Shown here: positions 33,603 through 43,400 of the stretch, one piece after another
How positions within the stretch are numbered: the stretch's first letter is position 1
Layout of the letters: each line of letters opens with the position of its first letter
NCBI RefSeq assembly: GCF_900182645.1
Contig: NZ_FXTA01000006.1
Coordinates: forward strand, 293,334 to 357,333
Reading direction: 5' to 3'
Source of the DNA: Flavobacterium resistens
GTDB taxonomy: Bacteria; Bacteroidota; Bacteroidia; Flavobacteriales; Flavobacteriaceae
Length of the DNA stretch: 64,000 bases
Notes under the pieces: generated by a model
Told to the model about the DNA's origin: nothing
What the model saw: the letters and a program-made list of their open reading frames with translations, nothing else
Database searches by the model: none
Program-made: the position numbers and the translations under genes

Positions 33603-34709
33603 ATGAAAAGATTATTGGCTTTCATTAAAAAAGAATTTTACCATGTTTTCAGGGATAAAAGAACCCTGCTGATTCTATTTGGGCTGCCAATAGCCCAAAT
33701 TATTCTTTTTGGGTTCGCATTGAGTAGTGAAGTCAAAAATATCGGAATTGCATTTCAGGATAATTCACATGATATTCACACGGAGAAAATTATAGCAAAA
33801 ATACAATCCAGTTCTTATTTTAATGTTGAAAATCCGATTTTGAATTATAAAGACATTGAGAATCGTTTTAAAGACGGGAGCATCAAATGTGCCGTTATCT
33901 TTTCATCTAATTTTGGTTCTGATTTGCAGCGTCCCGGCGGAGCTAAAATTCAGGTAATTGCCGATGCATCAGATCCTAATACAGCGACAATAGTAACCAA
34001 TTATTTGACTGCTATTGTAAATGATTATCAGCAACAGCTAAATCCAACAGCAAAGTTGAATTATCAAATCATTCCCGAATTAAGACAACTTTACAACGAG
34101 CAGCAAAATGGTTCGCTAAATTTTATTCCGGGTGTAATTGCCTTGATATTTATGATTGTAAGCACTGCGTTGACTTCGGTTTCTGTGGTTCGCGAAAAGG
34201 AACTTGGCACAATGGAAATACTTTTAGTATCGCCTTTTAAACCCATAATGGTTTTGATTGCAAAAGCGATTCCGTATCTCGTACTTTCACTAATTAATTT
34301 TATACTTATTTTATTTCTTTCAGTATATCTTCTTCATGTAGAAATTAAAGGAAGCTTTTTATTACTTTTTGCCGAAAGCATACTGTTTATTATTACTTGT
34401 CTTTCTCTTGGTTTGCTGATTTCAAATGTTACTGATTCTCAGCAAACCGCAATGCTGATATCGATGATGGGAATGATGTTGCCAACATTGATACTTACAG
34501 GTTTTATGTTTCCATTAGAAAATATGCCCTGGATATTCCGCGTCATTTCTCATGCCGTTCCTTCCCGATATTATTATAGTATTGTAAAATCTGTAATGCT
34601 TAAAGGACTAGGCTTTGAATTTGTATGGAAAGAGACTTTGATACTTGCAGGAATGGCGGCTTTTTTATTGACTATTGCACTGAAAAAATTTAAGATTCGA
34701 TTATCATGA
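33603..34709 (+). CDS. ABC-2 type permease (YbhS-like)
   Basis: From ATG 33603 (368 residues; the longer frame overlaps the ATPase). One N-terminal transmembrane helix (LLILFGLPIAQIILFGFAL) is followed by a ~150-residue periplasmic domain and five C-terminal helices (starting FIPGVIALIFMIVSTALTSV). The cytoplasmic motif VREKELGTMEILLVSPFKP is typical of ABC2 drug-export permeases. It overlaps the next permease gene by 4 bases (ATGA), so their translation is coupled. Confidence 0.9.
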   Translation: MKRLLAFIKKEFYHVFRDKRTLLILFGLPIAQIILFGFALSSEVKNIGIAFQDNSHDIHTEKIIAKIQSSSYFNVENPILNYKDIENRFKDGSIKCAVIFSSNFGSDLQRPGGAKIQVIADASDPNTATIVTNYLTAIVNDYQQQLNPTAKLNYQIIPELRQLYNEQQNGSLNFIPGVIALIFMIVSTALTSVSVVREKELGTMEILLVSPFKPIMVLIAKAIPYLVLSLINFILILFLSVYLLHVEIKGSFLLLFAESILFIITCLSLGLLISNVTDSQQTAMLISMMGMMLPTLILTGFMFPLENMPWIFRVISHAVPSRYYYSIVKSVMLKGLGFEFVWKETLILAGMAAFLLTIALKKFKIRLS

Positions 34710-35827
34710 AATTGCTTCGTTTTATATTACAGAAAGAATTTCGTCAGATTTTTAGAGACAAAACCATCCTGGCGATGATGTTCGTTGTTCCAACAATGCA
34801 ACTCATTATTTTGCCATTGGCAGCAAATTTTGAAGTAAAAAATGTCAATATTGCTTACGTAGATCATGACCACAGTTCTTATTCTCAAAAATTGATCAAC
34901 AAAATCGGTTCATCAGGATATTTTCATATTGCAGGAACGCCTGATTCTTATTTGGGTGGCTTAAAATTAATTGAAACTGGCGAAGCCGATTTGATTTTAG
35001 AGATTCCGTCAGGATTTGAAAGAAATCTGGTGAGAGAAGGCAGTCAGAAAGTAAATATCGCTGCTGATGCCATCAACGGAACAAAATCAAATATTGGAAA
35101 TGCCTATTTAAATGTCGTATTGGCTGATTTTAGCCGTGACCTTGATATTCGTTTTAAACTGCCACAAACTTCTTCGATTTCTCCTTCATTAATTACCTTA
35201 ACAAGTACAAATTGGTACAATCCACGAGCGGAATATAAATATTATATGGTTCCCGGAATTTTAGTTTTGTTGCTGACATTAATTGGAGGTTTTATTACGG
35301 CATTGAACATCGTAAAAGAAAAAGAAATAGGAACAATTGAACAGATCAATGTAACGCCTATTCAAAAATGGCAATTCATTTTAGGGAAACTTATACCATT
35401 TTGGATTGTGGGAATGATTGTGTTTACAGTTGGTCTGATTGTAATGTATTTGATTTACGGAATATTTCCAATGGGAAGTCTTGCAGTACTTTATCTTTTT
35501 GGAGCGGTTTATTTAATAGCTTTATTAGGCCTCGGGCTGTTGATTTCAACTTTTGCAGATACGCAGCTGCAAGCCATGTTTATTGCCTTTTTCTTCATGA
35601 TGATTTTTATGCTCATGAGTGGTTTTTTCACCAGCACAGACAGTATGCCAAATTGGGCTCGAACAATGTCTGAATTCACTCCCGTAACTCATTTTATTAA
35701 AGTTGTCCGTTTAATAGTTTTAAAAGGAAGCGGTTTAAACGAAGTAGGCAAGGAGCTTTTCTATTTATCTATTTTTGCCGTTGTTTTAAACGCACTCGCG
35801 ATTTATAATTATAAGAAAACAAGTTAA
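34706..35827 (+). CDS. ABC-2 type permease (YbhR-like)
   Basis: A 373-residue paralogue of the preceding permease with the same topology: TM1 (LAMMFVVPTMQLIILPLA), periplasmic domain with NIAYVDHDHSSYSQKL, and five C-terminal helices starting YYMVPGILVLLLTLIGGFI, with VKEKEIGTIEQINVTPI as coupling motif. The two permeases probably form the heterodimeric channel. It is the last gene of the operon; the WG-repeat-like gene is convergent 29 bases beyond. Confidence 0.9.
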   Translation: MKLLRFILQKEFRQIFRDKTILAMMFVVPTMQLIILPLAANFEVKNVNIAYVDHDHSSYSQKLINKIGSSGYFHIAGTPDSYLGGLKLIETGEADLILEIPSGFERNLVREGSQKVNIAADAINGTKSNIGNAYLNVVLADFSRDLDIRFKLPQTSSISPSLITLTSTNWYNPRAEYKYYMVPGILVLLLTLIGGFITALNIVKEKEIGTIEQINVTPIQKWQFILGKLIPFWIVGMIVFTVGLIVMYLIYGIFPMGSLAVLYLFGAVYLIALLGLGLLISTFADTQLQAMFIAFFFMMIFMLMSGFFTSTDSMPNWARTMSEFTPVTHFIKVVRLIVLKGSGLNEVGKELFYLSIFAVVLNALAIYNYKKTS

Positions 35828-35851
35828 CTAAAAAAACAGCATAGTTTTTAG
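35828..35851. terminator. Possible bidirectional terminator
   Basis: CTAAAAAAAC (35828-35837) and GTTTTTAG (35844-35851) form an A-T stem between the convergent permease and WG-like genes, with T/A runs on both sides. The stem is weak. Confidence 0.35.
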
Positions 35852-35856
35852 ATTAA

Positions 35857-37239
35857 TTACTCATAAGGTAATACAGGCGGAGCATCAAATAAATAAGATT
35901 TTTGATCTGAACTTATAATATTGTTTTCTTTGTCTAAAGTCAAATATATAATTCCATATGCAACAAGATATTTTTGCACAGTATTTTCTTTAAATCCAAG
36001 ATAAATAGGAAGTTGTGTTATAGCCTTAGTTATATTCTCTCCTTTTTGATTAAAGTAAGTATACAGCTTTGATCTTTCTTTTACAGGCGGATATGTTGCA
36101 TCTTCTGCTAAATACAGCCCTTCAGAAACTTCATATATCTCAGTCCTGATTTTTGATGAAGGAAGAATTATATCGCCATTATAATCAATAATGTATTGAT
36201 TGTCAGTGTCGCCGTTTCTTATGTCTTCATATCTTCGATTTACAATAATCTGCCCGTATTTATTAAAACTGCTGATTGTTCTTTGTATGTCAGGAAGTGA
36301 TTTTACAATCTCAAAATTTTCATTTATTATTTTAAAGCTTCGGGTTTCGCGTCGCGGAAATGGTTCTCCGTAATAATTATACCGCTGTTTTTCTTTTATT
36401 ATTTCCAATACAATACAATGTCCGTTATAAAAATTGCTATGCGGAACAAAATCGCTTTCTATTTTATGACCATTTTTATCAAAAAATCCATTGTTATAAG
36501 TGAAGATTGTGCTTTTGGATAGCGGAATGCCGTTTAGTCTTTTGAAATCTTTTGGAACAGGTTGTATTTTTCCATCATGAACTAAAATGTACTTTTCCTT
36601 TTTATACTTTTTAACCAAATAATTGTTTGGATTCCAATATTCCACAATACTGTCTTTTGTTGCCAATACTTCTTTTCCAGTTATTTGATCGATCAAAACA
36701 GAAACAAGCTTTTTTTTCTCGAAATAATAGTTCAAATGCGGATTCTCTCTATAGTCAAAATCATTTGTATATTTTAAATCGGTTAGGAATTTTCCCTTGC
36801 TATTAATCAATGCATATTTCCCATTTCTTGATGCATAGCCGTATTCTTCTGTCAATCCTGAACGAATATTTCCATTTGTCAGTTCATTTGTTCCTTCAAA
36901 ATTGTATTCATCAATAAAATGCAGTTCCTTCATTAATTCTAAAATATGAAAGTCACCCTGAATGCCGTGATTATCATTATCTTTTTTTTGTTTTAGACGA
37001 CTTTGATTGCTATCTGTTTTTTTTAAAATTGCCGTAATTCTACAGTTGTTATCTGGCATATATAGGTAGTCATATTCTTCAGATTTTTCACCTTCAGGAC
37101 CGATGAAAACATAACCGTTTTGTGTTTTTAGTATAGACAAATATCGGTTGATGATTTTAATTTCTCCCGTTTTTTGTAAATCTTGGGAAAAACTAAAAAA
37201 TGATTTCACCATTAAAATAAGCAATACAACTTTTTTCAT
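35857..37239 (-). CDS. Exported WG-repeat-like protein of unknown function
   Basis: A 460-residue protein with a signal peptide (VVLLILMVKSFFSFSQ). It has recurring short blocks of the YALINSKGKFLTDLKY, YNNGFFDKNGHKIES and YIIDYNGDIILPS type, the pattern of WG (Trp-Gly) beta repeats, although the Trp itself is mostly missing. Such repeats form beta-propeller or solenoid surfaces. I do not recognise a specific family. It is transcribed alone, convergent with the export operon; 62 bases separate its ATG from the end of the upstream EamA gene. Confidence 0.65.
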   Translation of the reverse strand: MKKVVLLILMVKSFFSFSQDLQKTGEIKIINRYLSILKTQNGYVFIGPEGEKSEEYDYLYMPDNNCRITAILKKTDSNQSRLKQKKDNDNHGIQGDFHILELMKELHFIDEYNFEGTNELTNGNIRSGLTEEYGYASRNGKYALINSKGKFLTDLKYTNDFDYRENPHLNYYFEKKKLVSVLIDQITGKEVLATKDSIVEYWNPNNYLVKKYKKEKYILVHDGKIQPVPKDFKRLNGIPLSKSTIFTYNNGFFDKNGHKIESDFVPHSNFYNGHCIVLEIIKEKQRYNYYGEPFPRRETRSFKIINENFEIVKSLPDIQRTISSFNKYGQIIVNRRYEDIRNGDTDNQYIIDYNGDIILPSSKIRTEIYEVSEGLYLAEDATYPPVKERSKLYTYFNQKGENITKAITQLPIYLGFKENTVQKYLVAYGIIYLTLDKENNIISSDQKSYLFDAPPVLPYE

Positions 37240-37301
37240 AATTTCTCTTTTATAAGAAGATGCTCTTTTTTATAAAAAGGTTGTGACGAATGTATCACTT
37301 T

Positions 37302-38189
37302 TTAGTTTTTTCCAATTAAAGTAGTGAGTTTATTATTTTTAAAATTTACTTCAGAAATTATAGTTCCGGCAAAAATCAGACTTCCGCCCAAAAGAAGACG
37401 CCAGGAAAGATTTTCGCCTAAAATGAAAAAAGCTCCAATTGCTCCGAAAACAGGTTCAAATAAATAAATCACAGCAACTCTTTCTGCCGATAAATAACGT
37501 TGTGATATATTTGAAACGGTGTACATATAAGCCGTCGAAAATAAGGCACAGTAAATTACACCAAGCCAGAATGTATTATTTTCAGGAAACCAATCTGCAT
37601 TGTGATCTGTGATGGCAAGGATAAAAGTAAAAAGCGCGCAAAAGGCAAACATTGGAACAATAGAATATAAAAGATTTTTTAAAGCCGAATGTTTTTCAAC
37701 TGAAATCAAATAAACCGCAAAAGCAAAAGCGCCCGCAATGGTATATAAATCGCCTAAATTGATCGTAAATTTTTCTTTTATGGCGATAATAAATAAACCT
37801 GCTAAAGCCGTCAAAGCGGCGCCCCAGATTTTTAAAGAAGCATTGGTTTTGTAAATAGCCAATTTTAATAACGGAATTATGATAACGGTCAATCCAGCAA
37901 TGAAAGAACATTGTGAAGCATCGGTATGTTTTAGTCCAATTGTTTGCAAATGAATTCCTAAAAACATTGGAATTGCTAGAATCCCACCAGTTTTGATCGC
38001 TTCAAAATTGGTTTCTCTAACGTATTTCCAAAAGATTATGGTCAAAATAATAACAGCCAATAAAAAGCGATAAAATAAAAATGTGGCTGGAGAATAATTT
38101 CCAATTGCCATTTTTGTTACCGAATAAGAAATGCCCCAAAAGGCTGTACCAATGATTAATAAAATCAATAAAAGTCGTTTTTTTTCCAT
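37302..38189 (-). CDS. EamA/DMT superfamily transporter
   Basis: A 295-residue inner-membrane protein with about ten predicted helices in two EamA repeats. The first starts at LLILLIIGTAFWGISYSVTKMAI, with FLFYRFLLAVIILTIIFWKY following. The second ends VIYLFEPVFGAIGAFFILGENLSWRLLLGGSLIFAGTII, which is the typical closing motif. Members export metabolites or amino acids; the substrate is not evident. The acetyltransferase gene ends 9 bases upstream on the same strand, so the two are probably co-transcribed, and the LysR gene is divergent from them. Confidence 0.9.
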   Translation of the reverse strand: MEKKRLLLILLIIGTAFWGISYSVTKMAIGNYSPATFLFYRFLLAVIILTIIFWKYVRETNFEAIKTGGILAIPMFLGIHLQTIGLKHTDASQCSFIAGLTVIIIPLLKLAIYKTNASLKIWGAALTALAGLFIIAIKEKFTINLGDLYTIAGAFAFAVYLISVEKHSALKNLLYSIVPMFAFCALFTFILAITDHNADWFPENNTFWLGVIYCALFSTAYMYTVSNISQRYLSAERVAVIYLFEPVFGAIGAFFILGENLSWRLLLGGSLIFAGTIISEVNFKNNKLTTLIGKN

Positions 38190-38198
38190 TTTGAAATC

Positions 38199-38723
38199 TT
38201 AAGATTTTAGGATTTTTTTCATCATCAAATCGGTTTGTTCGTCATCGCCTAATCTAAAAATATGCGTGTCAAATTGCTCAAAACCGTTTTTGGTATAAAA
38301 ACGCACCGCTCTGAAATTCTTTTCCCACACACCAAGCCATATGAACGAAGCATCAAGTTCTTCGGCAATTTGCAAAGCCTGAGCATAAAGTGCCTGCGCT
38401 ACTTTTTTGCCGTGAAATTCTTTTGCAACATAAATACGTTCAATTTCTAAAGCATTTTTTCCTTGTTTTTCGGTTTGCGCGTCTCCCGTATTTAATTTTA
38501 GATAACCAATTACTTTTTCATCCAATTCTGCCAAATAGAAATAAGATGCTTCATTTTTAAGTTCCGAAGCTAATTTTTCAGCCGCAAAACTTTCTTCCAA
38601 ATATTTAGCCATATTTTCTTCTGAATTCACTTCCGCAAAAGTTTCAGAAAAAGTTTGTCTTCCAATATCTTGAAGCATTCTTAAATCGTTAAGCGTTGCT
38701 TTTGTAATTTTTAGCGTATTCAT
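38199..38723 (-). CDS. GNAT family N-acetyltransferase
   Basis: A 174-residue protein with a GNAT fold: an N-terminal ITKATLNDLRMLQDIGRQTFSETF segment, strand 4 with IERIYVAKEFHGKKVAQALYAQAL (the acetyl-CoA pyrophosphate loop, here HGKKVA), and FIWLGVWEKNFRAVRFYTKNGFEQFDTHIFRLGDDEQTDLMM, which is typical of the polyamine/amino-acid acetyltransferase branch. The substrate is unknown. It is the first gene of a unit with the EamA transporter and is divergent from the lysR gene 62 bases away. Confidence 0.88.
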   Translation of the reverse strand: MNTLKITKATLNDLRMLQDIGRQTFSETFAEVNSEENMAKYLEESFAAEKLASELKNEASYFYLAELDEKVIGYLKLNTGDAQTEKQGKNALEIERIYVAKEFHGKKVAQALYAQALQIAEELDASFIWLGVWEKNFRAVRFYTKNGFEQFDTHIFRLGDDEQTDLMMKKILKS

Positions 38724-38785
38724 TTTTATTTTTTTAATGCGTTAAAACATGTTTTTGGTTCTTAATAAATGCGTAAATTGCATCA

Positions 38786-39649
38786 ATGGACTTGCAACAA
38801 ATCAAATATTTTTTGGCTCTTGCCAAAGAACTTCATTTCTGGAACACAGCCGGAAAGATGAATATTACACAATCGGCATTGAGTCGTCAAATTCAGTCTT
38901 TGGAAAACCAATTGGGCGTTCAGCTTTTTGAGCGCAATAAACGCAATGTCAAACTTACTGCTGCTGGCCAGTTTCTGAAAGGAAAATGGGAAGTCGAGCT
39001 TAATAAACTTGAATTTATTCATCAGTCGGCACGTCAGATTCAATTGGGTGAAAGCGGAACTATTACGATTGCACATCCAGATTCGATTTCTGCTTCTATC
39101 ATGCCGGATATTTTGTCCCGAATTTCTGCGGCTTATCCAAAACTTAAAATCAAATTAGTTCAGGTTCTTTATGAACATCAGCAGGATTTTCTACGTAATT
39201 ATAAAATAGATCTGGCGATTACCAGAGATATTAATAATGCCAAAGATATTCAATCAGAAAAATTTCATACAGATCATTTAGCGATTGTTGTTCCCGAAAA
39301 TCATCCTTATAAAACACCCGAAGATTTGACCAAAGAAACGCTGGCATCTCAAAAATTCATCTTACCAACCAATGATGAAGGCAGCAGTTACAGCGATTTG
39401 ATTCAAAGATTATTCAATTCTTTTGAAAACGCTCCTGAAGTTTATCTTCATTCAGAATTCGGTTCAGCGATTATTGCTTTGGTTCGAAAAGGACTCGGAA
39501 TTGCAATTTTGCCCGATTCTTATCTTTTTCATGAAATTCCAGGCATCCGATTTATTAAACTTCCAATGGAAACCGATTTGTACATCAATTGGAGAACCGA
39601 AGATCATAATCCTGTTTTGGCCAATGTTTTAAAATTGATTATTCCGTAA
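38786..39649 (+). CDS. LysR family transcriptional regulator
   Basis: A 287-residue protein with the LysR winged helix-turn-helix at residues 1-60 (LQQIKYFLALAKELHFWNTAGKMNITQSALSRQIQSLENQLGVQLFER) and a substrate-binding-like effector domain (from about 90; ITIAHPDSISASIMPDIL, DLAITRD, VRKGLGIAILPDSYL). It is divergent from the acetyltransferase-EamA pair, the usual arrangement for a LysR regulator that controls its neighbour, and convergent with the ElaA-like gene (3 bases between stops). Confidence 0.9.
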   Translation: MDLQQIKYFLALAKELHFWNTAGKMNITQSALSRQIQSLENQLGVQLFERNKRNVKLTAAGQFLKGKWEVELNKLEFIHQSARQIQLGESGTITIAHPDSISASIMPDILSRISAAYPKLKIKLVQVLYEHQQDFLRNYKIDLAITRDINNAKDIQSEKFHTDHLAIVVPENHPYKTPEDLTKETLASQKFILPTNDEGSSYSDLIQRLFNSFENAPEVYLHSEFGSAIIALVRKGLGIAILPDSYLFHEIPGIRFIKLPMETDLYINWRTEDHNPVLANVLKLIIP

Positions 39650-39652
39650 TTT

Positions 39653-40099
39653 TTAAGCTCTAAGCATTTCGATATGCGGAATTCCGTCTTCGTCATAAGG
39701 TTCCCCTTGTTCCACAAATCCAACCGATTGGTAAAATTTCGATAAATGATATTGTGCACTAATCCGAATTGGGCCTTCGCCAAATTTTTCCTGACAGCCT
39801 GCAATTGAAGCTTCCATAATTTTTGTTCCTAATCCCAATCCGCGAAAGCGTGGAGCAATTACAACTCTTCCAATTGCAATTTCACTATACGATAATCCTG
39901 CCGGAAGCAATCGTGTACAGCCTGCTAATTCATCATTTACAAAATATAAAAGATGAAAACTTTCCTGATCTTTATTATCCAGATCAAGATAAGGGCAATT
40001 TTGTTCTACCACAAAAACCTCACTCCGTAACCGAAGCATTTGATACAGTTCGTGATTCGTAAATTCATCAAATGATTTAATTGTATGGTTAAATGTCAT
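39653..40099 (-). CDS. ElaA-like GNAT N-acetyltransferase
   Basis: A 148-residue protein of the ElaA branch: HELYQMLRLRSEVFVVEQNCPYLDLDNKDQES near the N-terminus, then ELAGCTRLLPAG, and the acetyl-CoA loop APRFRGLGLGTKIM, ending SVGFVEQGEPYDEDGIPHIEM. Its substrate is unknown. It is convergent with lysR and transcribed away from PUL2. Confidence 0.9.
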   Translation of the reverse strand: MTFNHTIKSFDEFTNHELYQMLRLRSEVFVVEQNCPYLDLDNKDQESFHLLYFVNDELAGCTRLLPAGLSYSEIAIGRVVIAPRFRGLGLGTKIMEASIAGCQEKFGEGPIRISAQYHLSKFYQSVGFVEQGEPYDEDGIPHIEMLRA

Positions 40100-40190
40100 T
40101 TTAGTTTGTATTATTTACCACAAAGATAAAAGTAGGAGTAATGATATAAAATGCTATTTTTTTATCAATTGATGCTAAAAACGCATTAAT

Positions 40191-40240
40191 AAAGGGGGTA
40201 ATATTGTACAGAATAAGGAGTATTACTAAATTACCCCTTT
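40191..40240. repeat. Inverted repeat at the PUL2 galactosidase promoter
   Basis: AAAGGGGGTAAT (40191-40202) and ATTACCCCTTT (40230-40240) can pair across 27 bases. The right arm contains the first C-rich half-site of the predicted regulator site described at 40224-40289. Confidence 0.5.
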
Positions 40241-40289
40241 TAGTATATCGGATTGCCCCTCATGTTTTTTTAGTGAATATCTAAATTTG
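40224..40289 (+). promoter_or_regulatory. Predicted hybrid-regulator site and promoter of the GH2 beta-galactosidase
   Basis: TACTAAATTACCCCT (40224-40238) carries a first C-rich half-site; GCCCCT (40255-40260) is the second, 22 bases on. TAAATTTG (40282-40289) matches TAnnTTTG 21 bases later. There is no TTTG at the right place, as expected for an activator-dependent promoter. The same layout occurs before the PUL2 susC at 50586-50652. The leader would be about 165 bases. Confidence 0.55.
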
Positions 40290-40461
40290 TGATTCAGAAT
40301 TTGTTATTCCAAATTGATTTAAGGTTTACGTTTTTAAGATTTGGTTAGTGTTAGGAAGGTGCTTTTTATAAGTTTTTTATAAAAGAAATACTTTAAATCA
40401 ATTTGGAATGACAATTTTTTTCTGTTTCAAAAACAAAATTTAGACAATCAAAAAAAGTTAG

Positions 40462-43400
40462 ATGAAGAAAATTTTTTTAGCAGCTGCGCTGTTCTTAAGT
40501 GCGCAAATTAATTTTGCACAAACCAATGAATGGGAAAATCCGCAAGTATTAGACAGAGGAAAAGAATCTGGAAGAAGTTCGTTTCTTTTATACGGCAATG
40601 CCGATGAATTAAAGGAAAACAATCCTAAAAAATCAGCATTGTACCAAAGTTTAAACGGGCTTTGGAAATTTGATATTGTTAAAACTCCGGCACAACGACC
40701 AACGAATTTTTTCGAACCAGGACTTGATGTCAGCAAATGGTCAGAAATTCAGGTGCCTTCAAACTGGGAATTACAAGGTTATGATATTCCGATTTATACT
40801 AATATTACGTATCCATTTCCTAAAAATCCACCATTTATTGCAGGAGATTATAATCCGGTTGCGAGTTACAGACGCAATTTTACAGTTTCAGATTCCTGGA
40901 ACGATAAAGAAATTATTCTTCATTTTGGTTCTATTTCGGGTTATGCGAGAGTATTTTTAAACGGAAAGGAAGTCGGAATGACAAAAGCGTCAAAAACGCC
41001 GGCCGAATTTAATATTACTTCATTTTTGAAGAAAGGAGAAAATTTAATTGCTGTTCAGGTTTTTAGATGGCACGACGGAAGTTATTTAGAAGATCAGGAT
41101 TTCTGGAGATTAAGCGGAATCGAACGCGATGTTTATTTGCAGGCAATGTCTAAAACTGCGGTTTGGGATTATTTTGTAAAAAGCGATTTAGACGATCAAT
41201 ATAAAAACGGACTTTTTAATCTTGACGTAACTTTAAAATATTTTGAAAATAACAAAATAAAAAATCCTTCGGTTAAAGTTGAATTGTTTGATAAAGAAGG
41301 AAAAACAGTTTATTCTGAAAGCAAAAAAGTTAACGCGAAAGAAACTAAAATCAGCTTTTCAAAAACCATTGAAAATGTAAAACAATGGAATGCAGAAACA
41401 CCAAATCTATATCGCTATTCTATTACTTTGTTAGATAACAAAGGAAATGTTCTTGAAGCAGTTTCTAAAAAAACAGGTTTCAGAAAAGTAGAAATTAAAG
41501 ACGCACAGCTTTTGGTTAACGGAAAAGCAGTGATGGTAAAAGGAGTAAATATTCACGAACATGATGATGTAAACGGGCACGTGCCAAACGAAGAATTGAT
41601 GTTGAAAGACCTTAAGTTAATGAAGGAATTCAACATTAATGCTATTCGTATGAGCCATTATCCGCATGATACCAAGTTATATGATTTGTGTGATGAATAT
41701 GGATTTTATGTAGTTGATGAAGCGAATATCGAGTCGCACGCAATGGGCGCAGAGTGGCAAAATTGGTTTGATCAGAAAAAACATCCGGCGTATTTGCCAG
41801 AATGGGCGCCGGCGCATTTAGATCGTATTAAAAGAATGTTTGCTTTTGACAAAAATCATCCTTCAATTATTATTTGGTCTTTAGGAAATGAATGTGGAAA
41901 TGGGCAAGTTTTTTATGATGCATACGATTGGTTAAAACAAGTAGATTCGACACGTCCGGTTCAATTTGAACAGGCTGGAGAAAACAGAAATACAGACATC
42001 GTTTGCCCAATGTATCCGGGAATTAAAAGTATGAAAACCTATGCAGCAGCCGATAAAAAGCGTCCGTATATTATGTGTGAATATGCACACGCAATGGGTA
42101 ATAGCGGCGGAAATTTTCAGGAATATTGGGATATCATCAATAGCAGCAAGCACATGCAAGGCGGTTTTATTTGGGACTGGGTTGATCAGGGAATAAAAAC
42201 GAAAGATGCAAACGGAAAAACATTTTGGGCTTACGGTGGCGATTTAGGCGCTTCAAAACTTCAAAATGATGAAAATGGTTGTGCTGATGGTGTTATTTTT
42301 TCGAACAGAACTCCAAAACCAGCTTTAAGCGAAATCAAAAAAGTATACCAAAATATTCATTTTGAGCTTAATGAATCTGATTTGACGGTAACAAACCTTT
42401 ATAATTTTACCAATCTTTCTGATTTTAATTTTAAATGGGAATTGGTTAAAAATGGCGCAATCGCAAAATCAGGAGAATTTAATTTAGAAGTTGCTCCTGC
42501 AGAGAGTAAAAAAGTAGCTTTAAATTTAGGTTCAATCGATGCTGATTCTGAATATTTTGTAAATGTTTATGCAGTTTCGAAATACGATACACCTTTGGTT
42601 GCAAAAGGTCATGAGTTTGCAAGAGAGCAGTTTGCGATAGGAAAAGGTTCTTATTTTAAAAATAATAAGATTGCAGAAAGCACTTCAAAACTGAAATATT
42701 CGGTAAAAAATAATGTGCTTTCTTTTGAAACTGAAAGCGTTTCTGGAGAATTTGATCTTCAAAAAGGAGAAATTTTAAAATACAATTTGAAAAATGAAGC
42801 AAATCCAATTTTCAATAATTTCCCAACGCCTTATTTCTGGCGAGCTCCAACTGATAATGATTTTGGAAGCAACATGGAAAATAAATTGGTAATCTGGAAA
42901 GAAGCATCACAAAATCCATCGACTGTAAGTGTGACTTTGGACAAAAAATCAACTGAAGGTTTATTGATAAAAGCTGTTTACAAATTAGCCGCTGCTGATG
43001 TTCCTTATACTGTGGATTATTTAATTCAGGATAACGGTTCAATAAAAGTTACTGCAGCTATAGATTTGGCCGGAAAAGAATTACCAGAAATGCCACGTTT
43101 TGGGATGCGTGCCAAATTAAATGGAGCATTTGACAATTTGAATTATTACGGAAGAGGCCCTTGGGAAAATTATTCAGATAGAAATTCGGCGGCGTTTATT
43201 GGCGAATATTCAGACAAAGTAATCAATCAATACACAAAAAGTTACATTCGCCCGCAAGAAGGCGGTTACAAAACTGATGTTCGTTGGTTGACTTTAAAAA
43301 ACGCAAAAGGACAAGGCGTAAAATTTGAAGGATTGCAGGCATTAGGTTTTAGCGCATTGAATATTTCAACAGAAATGCTGGATCCAGGAAAAACTAAAGC

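Noticed and set aside
29093..35827. The ABC export operon as part of PUL1.
   Set aside because: It has its own TetR regulator and promoter, is separated by a convergent DUF2490 gene, and matches a known drug/ion export operon.
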